Of a DNA stretch of 64,000 nt, positions 9,064 through 18,119 are shown in pieces. Below the pieces are notes generated by a model. The model had not been told where the DNA came from and searched no databases. It saw nothing but the letters and a program-made list of their open reading frames with translations. The position numbers and the translations under genes were made by a program. Source of the DNA: AP-15 sp963846635 (GTDB taxonomy: Bacteria; Pseudomonadota; Alphaproteobacteria; ATCC43930; CGMCC-115725); the NCBI GenBank assembly GCA_963846635.1, contig CAWJXM010000056.1, positions 1 to 64,000 of the forward strand, given 5' to 3'. Numbering within the stretch: position 1 is the first letter of the stretch; every line of letters begins with the position of its first letter.

Positions 9064-10422
9064 TCACTCCTGAGTGTGCCGGGAGCGGAGCCTTTCCCAA
9101 TAGTCTAGTCGCTTCTTGATCTCGCGCTCAAAGCCGCGAGCGCTCGGCCGATAAAAACCGTGGCGCGGAACCCCCTCTGGAAAATAGTTCTGACCAGAAA
9201 ATCCTTCCTCGGTGGCGTGGTCGTAGACGTACCCCTTGCCGTAGCCAAGATTTCGCATCAAAGCTGTTGGCGCGTTGAGGATGTGCATTGGCGGCATCAG
9301 CGAGCCGGTCTCGCGCGCCATCTGCTGCGCTTCGCCAAAAGCAGTATAGGTGGCATTCGACTTGGGTGCGGTCGCAAGATAGATCACACACTGTGCAATC
9401 GCCAATTCGCCCTCTGGTGCACCGAGCCGGTCGTAGGCATCCCAAGCGGCGAGCGCCTGAACCAGGGCCTGCGGCTCGGCGAGACTGATATCCTCGACGG
9501 CTGCTCGTGTTAGCCGGCGCAGGATGTAAATCGGGTCTTCGCCGCCTGCCAGCATGCGCGCGAGCCAGTAGAGAGCGGCATCGACATCCGAACCCCGCAG
9601 CGATTTGTGCAAGGCACTGATCAGGTTGTAATGCCCCTCCTGCGATTTGTCGTAGAGCGGCGCGCGCTGCTGCACAAGCCGGGCAAGTCCGGTTGGATCG
9701 AGCATCACATCGGCGGGAAGTCGCGCGATTTCTTCGACGAGGTTGAACAGAAAGCGGCCGTCGCCATCCGCCATGGCGCGCAATGCCCCGCGCGCGTCGG
9801 GGGTCAGCGGCAAACCGCGGCCGAGCGCCGTCTCGGCGCGGCGCAGCAGGGTTTCGAGATCATCGTCACCGAGCCGCCGCAGCACAAAGATCTGGGCGCG
9901 CGACAGCAATGCGCCGATCAGCTCGAATGACGGGTTCTCAGTCGTGGCGCCGATCAGGATCACGGTTCCGTCTTCGACCACCGGCAGAAACGCGTCTTGC
10001 TGGGCGCGGTTGAAGCGGTGGATCTCGTCAACGAACAATACCGTGCCGCGGCCGATCTCGCGCCGTTTGCGCGCCGCATCGAACACTTTGCGCAGATCGG
10101 CGACCCCGGAAAACACCGCCGATAACGGCTCGAATTCGAGATCGGTCCCATGCGCCAACAGGCGGGCAATCGTCGTCTTGCCACAACCGGGCGGGCCCCA
10201 CAGGATCATCGAGGACAGCTGCCAGCTCGCGACCATGCGCCCGATCGGCCCGTCGGGGCCAAGCAGATGGTCCTGCCCGACGATCTCGGCAAGATTCTTC
10301 GGCCGCAGCCGATCGGCGAGCGGGCGCGGCGCTTGGCTCTCAAATAGGGTGCTTAAGCGCTCGTCAGATGGAGGGTTGCGCGAACGACGCGGCGGAATGC
10401 CTGGTACGGAGTGCCCGATCAT
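9064..10422 (-). CDS. rarA: RarA/MgsA AAA+ replication-associated recombination ATPase
   Basis: This protein of about 450 residues is a clamp-loader-like AAA+ ATPase. It has PLADRLRPKNLAEIVGQDHL, Walker A GPPGCGKTT, Walker B LFVDEIHRFN, sensor 1 GATTENPSFE and the MgsA C-terminal tetramerisation region (GSDVDAALYWLARML, YGKGYVYDHA). RarA acts at stalled replication forks. The frame continues upstream to 10461; ATG 10422 is a reasonable start, but conserved sequence only begins near LFESQAPRPLADRL. It heads the leftward run rarA, pseudouridine synthase, ATP12. Proteobacterial genomes often place crcB next, which is absent here. Confidence 0.92.
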   Translation of the reverse strand: MIGHSVPGIPPRRSRNPPSDERLSTLFESQAPRPLADRLRPKNLAEIVGQDHLLGPDGPIGRMVASWQLSSMILWGPPGCGKTTIARLLAHGTDLEFEPLSAVFSGVADLRKVFDAARKRREIGRGTVLFVDEIHRFNRAQQDAFLPVVEDGTVILIGATTENPSFELIGALLSRAQIFVLRRLGDDDLETLLRRAETALGRGLPLTPDARGALRAMADGDGRFLFNLVEEIARLPADVMLDPTGLARLVQQRAPLYDKSQEGHYNLISALHKSLRGSDVDAALYWLARMLAGGEDPIYILRRLTRAAVEDISLAEPQALVQALAAWDAYDRLGAPEGELAIAQCVIYLATAPKSNATYTAFGEAQQMARETGSLMPPMHILNAPTALMRNLGYGKGYVYDHATEEGFSGQNYFPEGVPRHGFYRPSARGFEREIKKRLDYWERLRSRHTQE

Positions 10423-10588
10423 GGTGTTAGTGAAGATGGCAACAGATGGCAGCCTGAGCAAATGTCATCTAGGGTCGCCGCCGATCTGTTGCCACCACCT
10501 GAGGTGGCCGGTGCTCGGCATCCGGGCACATTGATGCCCGCCGGCCGCCAATCTGTCGGCAGCCGGGTCTCCCGAGGCGGCTGTAATT

Positions 10589-10661
10589 GAGATTGCTTCG
10601 CTGCGCTCGCAATGACGCCGTAAATGGCTGTCATCGAGGAGCGGAGCGACGAAGCAATCTC
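10589..10661. repeat. Dispersed palindromic element with GAGATTGCTTCG arms
   Basis: GAGATTGCTTCG at 10589-10600 returns as its exact complement CGAAGCAATCTC at 10650-10661, with further imperfect pairing inside (cgcaatgac against gtcatcgag). Translations of both strands give VIASAAKQS and LRCARND, sequences well known from spurious proteins over intergenic palindromes in Alphaproteobacteria. It lies between the divergent rarA region and the quinone oxidoreductase 3' end. Confidence 0.7.
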
Positions 10662-10728
10662 TTGCGACGACCGGCGACGGGAAGCCTCTGTCCGGTTGAT
10701 ATCACTACAATAGTGATTAGTCGCGGTA

Positions 10729-11703
10729 TCAGCCGATCAAAACCGCCTTGCCGATCACCGCGCGGTCGATCAGCGCCTGGATCGCAGCGGCGGCCTGGTC
10801 GAGCGGAAAGCGGCGCCAGATCCGCGGTTTCAGCTTCCCCTCCGCCGCGAGCCCGATCAGCGTCTTGATATTGGCTGCAGCGATTTCGGGATGGGCTTCG
10901 TTGAGGCCGCCGATCCGAACCCCGATCGCCTCAATCCCCTTGATCAATAGATAATTGGTGCGAGCCATTGCCGGCGCACCACCGAGAAAGCCCAAGATCA
11001 GGATGCGGCCGCTCCAGGCGAGGCAGCGCAGCGATTCCTCAAAGGTCGGTCCGTTGACCGGGTCGTATATGATGTCGACGCCGCGCCCTTGTGTCAGTTC
11101 GAGAACCTTGTCGCGAAAGCCGTCGTGATAGGAAATCGCATAATCGGCGCCCTCTTCGAGGCATACCCCGCGCTTTTCGTCGGTGCTGGCGGTGGCGATG
11201 ACCTCGGCGCCGTAGAGTTTGGCGATCTGGATCGCCGGCAAACCAATCCCGCCCGCCGCCCCATGGATCAGCACCCGATCGCCGGCTTTGAGCCGGCCGC
11301 GCTGTAAGAGGGCGTGGTAGGCGGTGTGATACACGTTGCGGAATACCGCTGCCTGATCGAGGCCCATTCTCGCCGGCACCAGATCGCAATCCTCGGCTTT
11401 GACATTGCCGTACTCGGCAAAGGCGCCGAGCCGCTGGCGGCACATCACCTTGTCGCCCGCCTTGAAGGTAGTAACACCGGGGCCGACCGCGACGACCTCG
11501 CCCGCACCCTCACTCCCGGGGATGAAGGGCGGCTCCGGTCGGAACTGGTATTTTCCGGCCAGCATCAAGACGTCGACATACTGGACACCGCGCGCGGTGA
11601 TCCGCACCTGGACTTCGCCCGGGCCGGGCGGCAGGGGATCGGGAAGCTCGCGCAATGCCAGCACTTCCGGACCGCCAAACGCCTCGCACACCACCGCCTT
11701 CAT
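10729..11703 (-). CDS. NADPH:quinone oxidoreductase-like MDR enzyme (zinc-independent)
   Basis: The 324-residue protein is a medium-chain dehydrogenase/reductase of the quinone oxidoreductase type. It starts MKAVVCEAFGGPEVL and has GVQYVDVLMLAGKY, the GSEGAGEV loop, and the nucleotide-binding HGAAGGIGLPAIQIAK. The catalytic-zinc Cys/His pair of alcohol dehydrogenases is missing, as is normal in this subgroup. ATG 11703 follows GGAGA and is preferred over a much longer open frame reaching 12417, which overlaps a well-supported MFS gene on the other strand. It probably reduces quinones or enones with NADPH; the true substrate is unknown. Confidence 0.9.
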   Translation of the reverse strand: MKAVVCEAFGGPEVLALRELPDPLPPGPGEVQVRITARGVQYVDVLMLAGKYQFRPEPPFIPGSEGAGEVVAVGPGVTTFKAGDKVMCRQRLGAFAEYGNVKAEDCDLVPARMGLDQAAVFRNVYHTAYHALLQRGRLKAGDRVLIHGAAGGIGLPAIQIAKLYGAEVIATASTDEKRGVCLEEGADYAISYHDGFRDKVLELTQGRGVDIIYDPVNGPTFEESLRCLAWSGRILILGFLGGAPAMARTNYLLIKGIEAIGVRIGGLNEAHPEIAAANIKTLIGLAAEGKLKPRIWRRFPLDQAAAAIQALIDRAVIGKAVLIG

Positions 11704-11847
11704 CACGCGCTCTCCACGCTTGCAATCGATGCGAAAGCTTGCTCCCAATCGGCCATGGCGCGCCACCCCCGTTTCTAAAGCAATCACTGGAATGGACGCG
11801 CGCCTTCGCCCGTATTCAAGCGGCGCAAAGGCAGGGGAGGAAGGAAG

Positions 11848-13164
11848 ATGACCGATTACACCGGGGCGGCCGCGCTGGCGCGGCGGTTGGCTGAGCCGCC
11901 CAGGCGCTTTCCGATCGCCGATCAGATCGTCGTGTCGCTTTTGTGGTTTGCGCTGTTTGCCAACTGGCTCACGGTCGTACCGGTCATTATCCCGGACCAG
12001 ATCGCCCTGATCCTCGGCCGCGATGCCGCGGTAAAAGAGGGCATCAGCGGCTCGATCCTGGCGATCGGTGCGTTCATGGCCCTGGTCATGGCGCCGGTCG
12101 CCGGTGCCTTGTCCGACCAGGTGCGGAATACGAAGGGGCGGCGCCGCCCCTTCCTGCTCGCCGGGATGCTCGGCACCTGCGTAGCACTGGCGTTGCTGGT
12201 GCCGTTTGGGGCGGGCAGCAGCATTTTCTTGTACGCGCTCGCGATCCTGAACCTGCAATTCTGGTGGAACTGGGCGTGTGGCCCTTATGCCGGGCTGATC
12301 CCCGATGTCGTCCCCCCGGCGAGCCAGGCCTCGGCGAGCGCCTGGATGAACATCATGAGCATCCTTGGCACCTTTACCGGGAACGGCATCGCGGTGGCGC
12401 TTTACGTGCACGGGCATCCGGCCGCGGCGATTGCCGGGCTAATCGTGATTAATGTCACGTGTCTGGCGGTGACGATCCTTCGGGTGCGCGAGCCGCCGGC
12501 CGCCGGGCTCGAGCGCTCTTTCCAACTTGGCCGATTTCTGCGGTCTTTCTGGCTGCCGCCGGCGCTGCATCGGAATTTCTACCGGGTTTTGGTAACGCGG
12601 CTTTTTGCCAATCTCGGGGTCTGGTCGGTGCTGACCTTTCTGCTGTTCTATCTGCAGGACGTGGTCGGAGTAGCTGAGCCGGGCCGGGTCTTGCCGATGG
12701 TGCTCGGCATCGGCGCGCTGCTCGGAATTCCTGCCAGCCTCGCCGCGGCCTGGGCGGCGTCACGCTACGGCATCGTCGCGATTGTCAGGGCTACCAGTTG
12801 GACGATGGCCGGCGCTGCGATCGCCTATGTACTGATTGCCCTGCACCCTCAGCGGCTGCCGATGGCGGTGGTGGCGTTGGTGTATTTCTCGGGTTGGGGC
12901 GCTTATCAAGCGGTCGACTGGGCCTTGGCATTGCGCGTCTTGCCCAGGAGCGAGGCGGCAGGCAAGGACATGGGCATCTGGCATGTGGCACTCGTTCTGC
13001 CCCAGATCCTTGGGCCCGCCTCGACCGGCTGGATAATCAGCGGCGCCAAATGGGCGGTATCGGCGCGTTTTGCATATGTCTTGGCATTTGCGATCGCGGC
13101 CCTGTGGTTCAGTCTGTCGGCGATAATGGTGGGGCGGGTCCGCCTTCAGACCGCTGTCGCGTAG
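11848..13164 (+). CDS. MFS transporter
   Basis: The 438-residue protein has about twelve hydrophobic segments with a cytoplasmic loop at SDQVRNTKGRRRPFLLAG, the MFS loop 2-3 signature in a form seen in sugar and glycoside carriers of the SLC45-like group. A strong GGGAGGAAGGAAG ribosome site precedes ATG 11848. It sits 76 bases upstream of the split thiamine-diphosphate enzyme on the same strand and may import its substrate. The substrate itself cannot be predicted. Confidence 0.85.
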   Translation: MTDYTGAAALARRLAEPPRRFPIADQIVVSLLWFALFANWLTVVPVIIPDQIALILGRDAAVKEGISGSILAIGAFMALVMAPVAGALSDQVRNTKGRRRPFLLAGMLGTCVALALLVPFGAGSSIFLYALAILNLQFWWNWACGPYAGLIPDVVPPASQASASAWMNIMSILGTFTGNGIAVALYVHGHPAAAIAGLIVINVTCLAVTILRVREPPAAGLERSFQLGRFLRSFWLPPALHRNFYRVLVTRLFANLGVWSVLTFLLFYLQDVVGVAEPGRVLPMVLGIGALLGIPASLAAAWAASRYGIVAIVRATSWTMAGAAIAYVLIALHPQRLPMAVVALVYFSGWGAYQAVDWALALRVLPRSEAAGKDMGIWHVALVLPQILGPASTGWIISGAKWAVSARFAYVLAFAIAALWFSLSAIMVGRVRLQTAVA

Positions 13165-13240
13165 AGATGATCATGGCTATCCTGCTTCCGCTTAAATCGA
13201 TCTATGATCTTGTGCTGAGCGCTCAAGGTGGGAGGGGTCA

Positions 13241-13760
13241 ATGAGTGGTATGGCGGCAGCGGCGCTGAGCCCGGAAACAGTGCTGGCCGAGATGAAGAAG
13301 CACGGCGTGACCCATGTCGTTTACCTGCCCGACAGCGAGACCAACTGGCTCTATCTGCTGATGAAGGCCGATCCGAGTATCCGTCTCGTCGGGGTCAACC
13401 GCGAGGGTCATGCCTCCTCGATCGCTGCTGGGCTGTGGCTCGGCGGCGCCAAACCGCTGATCCTGATCCAGAACACCGGCATGCTCGAAGTCGGGTGATT
13501 CGATCCGCGGTTGGCTCATGAGTCTCAACGTGCCGATCGTGTTGATGGTCGGCTATCGCGGCTGGACCCGACACGGCGTCACCGTCGACACCGCGGCAAC
13601 CTATACCGAGCGCTTTCTGATGGCGTTCGGTATCAATTATTACCTGATCGAGAACGATGCCGATTCTTCGCGCATTGATGTCGCCTTCGCGGAAGCGGAA
13701 CGCACCCAGCGGCCGGTTGTCATCCTGGTCGGCGATGAATATCACGGTTTCAATCGATAA
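13241..13760 (+). pseudogene. ThDP-dependent decarboxylase alpha (pyrimidine-binding) subunit, frameshifted
   Basis: The two parts together make one subunit of the sulfopyruvate/phosphonopyruvate decarboxylase-like family. The first part (13241-13498) carries the start, GVTHVVYLPDSETNWLY and the conserved Glu region VGVNREGHASSIAAGL. It reaches NTGMLE and then runs into a stop, because one extra base around 13488-13490 shifts the frame. The next frame continues SGDSIRGWLMSLNVPIVLMVGY to the stop at 13760, exactly as expected for the family. A GGAGGGG site precedes the ATG. The partner beta subunit follows intact 15 bases later. Confidence 0.8.
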
Positions 13761-13775
13761 AGGGGGCGACCTGCC

Positions 13776-14360
13776 ATGATGCATACCGTAGACATGATGC
13801 AGGCCTTTGCCCCTTACCGCGGCGATGCGATTCTCGTTCCCGGCCGCAGCGGCCGATACTGGATCGATTTGAGTGACAATCAATTGCTCGACGTCGAACT
13901 TGGCGACCCGGCGATGGGCGGTCATGCTGGACTGGGTTTGGGTCTCGCCTTGGCGCGGCCGGACAAGAAGGTCATGCTGTTCGATTCCGAGGGCGACATC
14001 ATGATGAGCCTCGGCATCTTGGCGACGGTGGCCGAGCAGGCACCGCCCAACCTTTACCACTTCCTTATCGACAATGGCGTCTACGCCACAACCGGCGGCC
14101 AGCCGGTGCCGAACGCAGACAACATCCGCTACGACATGATCGCGCGCGGATGCGGCTATCCGCACGCTTTTGCGTTCGCCGAACTCGACGACTTCGCCCG
14201 CGAGTTGCCGGCGATCATGGCCCGGCCGGGCCCGGTCTTTGTCGCCTGCAAGGTCGTGCCCGAAATCGAGAATGAGCCGATTGGTCGCCGGCGCCGCTGG
14301 CAGACCCGCACGCGCGAGCAAGTTGTTGCCGATCTGCGCGGCGCCCTCGTCGTCACTTGA
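13776..14360 (+). CDS. ThDP-dependent decarboxylase beta (ThDP-binding) subunit, sulfopyruvate/phosphonopyruvate decarboxylase-like
   Basis: The 194-residue protein is the diphosphate-binding half of a split thiamine-diphosphate enzyme. It contains LGDPAMGGHAGLGLGLA and the ThDP/Mg motif EGDIMMSLGILAT ending in LIDNGVYATTGGQ. Split alpha and beta genes of this kind encode sulfopyruvate decarboxylase (ComDE) and relatives acting on other 2-oxo acids. AAGGGGG lies upstream of ATG 13776; ATG 13779 is also possible. With the alpha gene frameshifted, an active complex is doubtful unless the lesion is an assembly error. The MFS gene upstream and oxidoreductases nearby suggest an organic-acid catabolic role. 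Confidence 0.82.
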   Translation: MMHTVDMMQAFAPYRGDAILVPGRSGRYWIDLSDNQLLDVELGDPAMGGHAGLGLGLALARPDKKVMLFDSEGDIMMSLGILATVAEQAPPNLYHFLIDNGVYATTGGQPVPNADNIRYDMIARGCGYPHAFAFAELDDFARELPAIMARPGPVFVACKVVPEIENEPIGRRRRWQTRTREQVVADLRGALVVT

Positions 14361-14535
14361 CCGCGGCGGCGGCTTTCCGGAATGCAAAGAAATTGGTCAG
14401 CTGCGACGGCTGCGGCTCGGAGACCGGGCGAGGGGCGCGCAACTGGAGCGAGCTCGCCCAAGCTGAAGCGAGATGGCACGGTTTCCGGCGGACAGCGTTG
14501 TTTATACTGCCACAACCGAATTCACAGGTGCTGCC

Positions 14536-15072
14536 ATGCCATTTGACGGTGCAAACTTCGCTCTCTCCGAACATGACCTATTGGATTCAGCGGTTTACGA
14601 AAGCGGGCTGAAACCAATTGACTGGCGCTTTCTTGATCGGCACAAGGCCGATCAGATCCGCCGCCACCCACCCGGCTGGGCATATCGGCATCAGCAGGCC
14701 TTCGCACTTGCCCAAGTCGCGGCGCTTCTCGCGAGCGTAGGCCTGTTTGTCGTCTTGCTATCGGCCCACGAGGTTCCATGGGGCTTTGTGGCCGGCTTGG
14801 CAATGTTTGGATTGGGTTCATCGGCGCTGTTCCTTCCGGTCAAGGGCCCTGCGCAGTGGCGCGAGCGGCCTACCAAGGATCTGCACGAGGTCCCGGCTTT
14901 GATCCGCCGATCGGCTGAGCGATTGCAGCGGCGCCTTCCCGGAGTGGGTTTTGTCGTCGGCGAATTGTATCAGGAGCAGGTGAGGCTTGATCCGTATCTC
15001 GTCGCCGAATACGGCAACGCCCGGGTCGTGCTCGGCATTTGGGACGGTGATCAGGTGATTGCCCGCGCCTGA
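14536..15072 (+). CDS. Hypothetical membrane protein with two transmembrane segments
   Basis: The 178-residue product has a polar N-terminal region (LSEHDLLDSAVYESG), two adjacent hydrophobic segments (AQVAALLASVGLFVVLLSA and WGFVAGLAMFGLGSSALFL), then a soluble C-terminal half containing TKDLHEVPALIRRSAERLQ. ATG 14536 is preferred over an upstream ATG at 14473 because AGGTG precedes it and the intervening codons look non-coding. No family was recognised. It follows the decarboxylase genes by 175 bases on the same strand. Confidence 0.6.
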   Translation: MPFDGANFALSEHDLLDSAVYESGLKPIDWRFLDRHKADQIRRHPPGWAYRHQQAFALAQVAALLASVGLFVVLLSAHEVPWGFVAGLAMFGLGSSALFLPVKGPAQWRERPTKDLHEVPALIRRSAERLQRRLPGVGFVVGELYQEQVRLDPYLVAEYGNARVVLGIWDGDQVIARA

Positions 15073-15541
15073 AGGAAGACCGCATCATCTATGGCGCTCG
15101 TGCAGGACACAGCCGCCTATAGCGCGGGGCCGAAGTATCAGGCCTTGGGGACGCCATCAACGCTAATCTCGGATGTGCGTCCCGATTCCACGCCGTCAAA
15201 TGTAGCCCGTGTAAAGAGCACGCAAACCTGAAGCTACATCCGCAGCGCGGCTCCGGATCTTCAAAGTAAAATCCAAGCTTACCCATCAGCTCGCTTGGCC
15301 CTTCATCTTCAGCATCTTAGAGCTTCGCTGTCAGTCTCGTACCGGAAACCGCGCGCTTAGTTTGCTTGACCGATGCTAGGGCCGGAAATGGTCCGTGTAA
15401 GACATTCGTAAGCCGCACTGGCCGCTTTTCAAAGGAGATGCTGCCAAAAGGCCATGCGTGTGTGCGGGATTGACCGCGGAGGCCGAACAGTATCCCATTC
15501 GCTCGTGTCGCACACGCCTGAGAAGGGGAGACAAGCCGGCG
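15073..15541. other. Intergenic region, no supported gene
   Basis: Base composition is slightly lower in GC than the neighbours. Fragments of open frame on both strands have no recognisable protein sequence. The last bases (AGGGGAG near 15524) are the ribosome site of the next gene. Confidence 0.4.
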
Positions 15542-16714
15542 ATGAGCATCAAAGGAAAGTCCAATATCGTCGGGATCTTTGAACATCCGACGCGCAAGGC
15601 CGACGACAAGTCGCTGTTCCAGTTGCATGCCGAATGCGCGGCGGGCGCGCTCGCCGATGCGGGGTTAACGAAGAACGACATCGACGGCTATTTCTGTGCC
15701 GCCGGCGACACGCCGGGGCTCGGCGCGCTGTCGATGATCGATTATCTCGGCCTCAAATTGCGGCACTGGGATTCGACCGATACCGGCGGATCCTCCTATC
15801 TGTTGCAGGTCGAGCATGCCGCCGAGGCAATCGCTCTCGGCAAATGCTCGATCGCTCTCATCACCTTGGCCGGGCGGCCGCGCACCGAAGGGGTCGCAAC
15901 CGGCACCGCGCCGCGTACGGCGGCGATGCAGTCGGCCGAGACCGCGTTCGAAAACCCATACGCCCCGGCCACCGCCAACATGTATGCGATGTGCGCGATG
16001 CGGCACATGTACCAATACGGCACGACCAGCCAGCAGCTCGCCTGGGTCAAGGTTGCCGCCTCGCACCATGCTCAATACAACCCGCATGCGATGCTGCGTG
16101 ACGTCGTTACGGTCGAAGACGTCGTCAGTTCGCCGATGATCGCCGATCCGTTGCATCGGCTCGATTGCTGCGTAATCAGCGACGGCGGGGGTGCCATCAT
16201 CGTCGCCCGGCCCGAGGTCGCGAAAAGCCTGAAGCGGCCATTGGTCAAGATCATCGGCGCCGGCGAGGCGCCTAAGCACCAGATGGGTGGCGCGATCGAC
16301 CTGACCTATTCGGGGGCGGTGTGGTCGGGGCCGGCGGCCTTTGCCGAGGCCGGGATAAAACCGTCGGACATAAAATACGCGTCGATCTACGACAGTTTTA
16401 CGATCACAGTCGTCATGCAGATCGAGGATCTCGGCTTCTGCGAGAAAGGGCAGGGCGGACGGTTCGTATCCGATGGCAATCTAATCTCAGGCACCGGCAA
16501 ATTGCCGTTCAACACCGATGGCGGCGGGCTGTGCAACAACCACCCGTCCAACCGCGGCGGGCTGACCAAAGTGGTGGAGGCGGTGCGCCAGTTGCGCGGT
16601 GAGGCGCATCCCAAGGTGCAGGTGCCGAACTGCGATTTGGCTTTGGCGCATGGCACCGGCGGCTCGCTTGGGACCAGGCACGGCTCGGCGACCGTGATCA
16701 TGGAGAGGGAGTGA
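15542..16714 (+). CDS. Thiolase-fold protein (SCP2/Ltp2-like) lacking the nucleophilic cysteine
   Basis: The 390-residue protein has the thiolase fold: LHAECAAGALADAGLTKNDIDGYF, then DTGGSSYLLQVEHAAEAIALGKC, ASIYDSFTITVVMQIEDLG, the NNHPSNRGG region and the C-terminal LAHGTGGSLGTRHGSATVIM. At the usual nucleophile position the sequence is TGGSS (residues 81-85), without Cys, and the second catalytic Cys is also absent. That pattern is known from SCP2-type thiolase homologues such as the Ltp2 retro-aldolase of steroid side-chain degradation. AGGGGAG precedes ATG 15542. The stop overlaps the start of a DUF35 gene (GTGA), and such pairs form complexes. A retro-aldol or acyl-CoA lyase role is inferred. 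Confidence 0.85.
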   Translation: MSIKGKSNIVGIFEHPTRKADDKSLFQLHAECAAGALADAGLTKNDIDGYFCAAGDTPGLGALSMIDYLGLKLRHWDSTDTGGSSYLLQVEHAAEAIALGKCSIALITLAGRPRTEGVATGTAPRTAAMQSAETAFENPYAPATANMYAMCAMRHMYQYGTTSQQLAWVKVAASHHAQYNPHAMLRDVVTVEDVVSSPMIADPLHRLDCCVISDGGGAIIVARPEVAKSLKRPLVKIIGAGEAPKHQMGGAIDLTYSGAVWSGPAAFAEAGIKPSDIKYASIYDSFTITVVMQIEDLGFCEKGQGGRFVSDGNLISGTGKLPFNTDGGGLCNNHPSNRGGLTKVVEAVRQLRGEAHPKVQVPNCDLALAHGTGGSLGTRHGSATVIMERE

Positions 16715-17112
16715 GCGCGATGCAGAGCCAGGAGCGCAAAATCCAGGCCCCGGTGCCCAATCTCGAAACCAAGGCGTTCTGGGACGCCGCCGCGCAAGGC
16801 AAATTGATGATCGGCAAATGCAACGCCTGCGGCAAGCTGCACTACTATCCGCGCGTGCGATGCCCATTCTGTTTCAGTGACCGGACCGAATTGCAGCAGG
16901 CTTCGGGCAGCGGCACGATTTACACCTACAGCGTCATGCGCCGCACCCCGATCCCCTACGCGATTGCCTATGTGACCTTGGCCGAAGGGCCGACGATGAT
17001 GACCAACATCGTCGATTGCGACCTCGACCAAATCCGCATCGGTCAAGCCGTCCGCCTTGTTTTCAAACCCAGTGATGGCGGCCCGCCGGTGCCGATGTTT
17101 ACCCCGGTTTGA
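16711..17112 (+). CDS. DUF35 OB-fold/zinc-ribbon acyl-CoA-associated protein
   Basis: The 133-residue protein has a rubredoxin-like zinc ribbon with Cys37, Cys40, Cys51 and Cys54 (CNAC and CPFC) followed by an OB-fold acyl-CoA-binding part (SGSGTIYTYSVMRR, IPYAIAYVTLAEGP, MMTNIVDC). This is the ChsH2/DUF35 family, which binds and supports thiolase-fold partners. GTG 16711 overlaps the thiolase stop by four bases; ATG 16720 is an alternative, and GAGAGGGAG lies just upstream. The tight coupling to the cysteine-less thiolase homologue strongly suggests one complex. Confidence 0.9.
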   Translation: MSAMQSQERKIQAPVPNLETKAFWDAAAQGKLMIGKCNACGKLHYYPRVRCPFCFSDRTELQQASGSGTIYTYSVMRRTPIPYAIAYVTLAEGPTMMTNIVDCDLDQIRIGQAVRLVFKPSDGGPPVPMFTPV

Positions 17113-17163
17113 TGGCTTGCTCACCGATTTTCTTTGCTGACTACGGGTTATTCCAACTTCGTA

Positions 17164-17208
17164 GCAATTATTGATGGGCTGAGCGCAGCGAAGCCCATCA
17201 ATAATTGC
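17164..17208. repeat. Perfect 17-bp stem, 11-base loop palindrome
   Basis: The left arm 17164-17180 and right arm 17192-17208 are exact complements (GCAATTATTGATGGGCT), with loop gagcgcagcga. A related GATGGGCTTCGCTTACG... unit follows at 17222-17250 with CCCATCC, suggesting part of a dispersed intergenic palindrome. It lies just after the DUF35 gene and could also end transcription, though no T-run follows. Confidence 0.65.
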
Positions 17209-17266
17209 ATGTGGCCCGGGCGATGGGCTTCGCTTACGCTCAACCCATCCTACTCAGGAGGTCGTC

Positions 17267-18051
17267 ATGGACACGCTTGAACCACACGTCTCGCACCGGC
17301 CGGCGCATATCAGCCCGCAGGAATGGGGTGTGCGGGTCGATCTCGCCGCCTGCTATCGGCTTATAGCGCATTTCGGCTGGGACGACCTCGTGCTTGACGC
17401 ACAATTCGGCGCGGGTGCCCGGCACCACCGACCAGATGCTGATCAACCCGTCGGGGCTGATGTTCGACGAAATCACCGCTTCGAACCTGCTGAAGGTCGA
17501 TATTGGATGGCCACCTGATCGAGCCGTCGGAATACGAGCCGATCAACGCCGGCGTCGTCATTCACGGTGCGATCTATCTCGGCCGGCCCGATGTCGAGTG
17601 CGTGATCCACACCCACACCGAGGCCGACATCGCGGTCGGCGCTCTGGAAGAAGGGCTGCTGCCGCTCTCTCAATGGGCGATGCGTTTCTACAACCGGCTC
17701 GGCTACCACGATTACGAAGGTGTCTCTCTGGACATGGACGAGCGCGAACGGCTGCAATATGACATCGGCCAATATCCGGTGCTGGTGTTGCGCAACCACG
17801 GCCTGTTGGCCACCGGCCGCAACGTCGCCGAAGCCTTTTCCCTCACCTATCATTTCGAGCGCTCGGCCGAAGCGCAGCTAAAGATCCAGGCCGCCGTTGC
17901 GGCCGGCGCCAAAATGGTGGTGCCGTCGCCTGAGACCTGCGAACGCCAAGCCGCGCAGTTTGCCGGTAACATGCCGCGCCTCCAAGGTCAGCGCGAATGG
18001 CCGGCCTTGCTGCGCATGCTCGACCGGCTCGATCCGAGCTACAAGACCTGA
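17267..18051 (+). pseudogene. Class II aldolase/adducin-family protein with two frameshifts
   Basis: Three successive frames carry one class II aldolase of about 260 residues. The first (from ATG 17267) ends LIAHFGWDDLV. One extra base near 17393 moves reading to the frame with LTHNSARVPGTTDQMLINPSG, the family's substrate loop, and on to LLKVD. A second extra base at about 17502 moves to LDGHLIEPSEYEPINAG and the rest. Zinc ligands are visible in VIHTHTEADI and LRNHGLLA. Such enzymes cleave sugar phosphates or decarboxylate, using zinc. Both lesions are +1 and neither sits in a long homopolymer. The gene starts after AGGAGG and is separated from the thiolase pair by a palindrome. Confidence 0.85.
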
Positions 18052-18119
18052 GCCGGAAGCTTATCGACGCACGCTCGGCATAGGCCGGGCCGACGGCCCG
18101 GGGAGGCTGGCGCCACGTC

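Noticed and set aside
10419..10634. Small protein containing VIASAAKQS
   Set aside because: This is the known spurious translation of an intergenic palindrome.
11704..12417. Long minus-strand extension of the quinone oxidoreductase frame
   Set aside because: It lies opposite a well-supported MFS gene, and the oxidoreductase has a good start and ribosome site at 11703.
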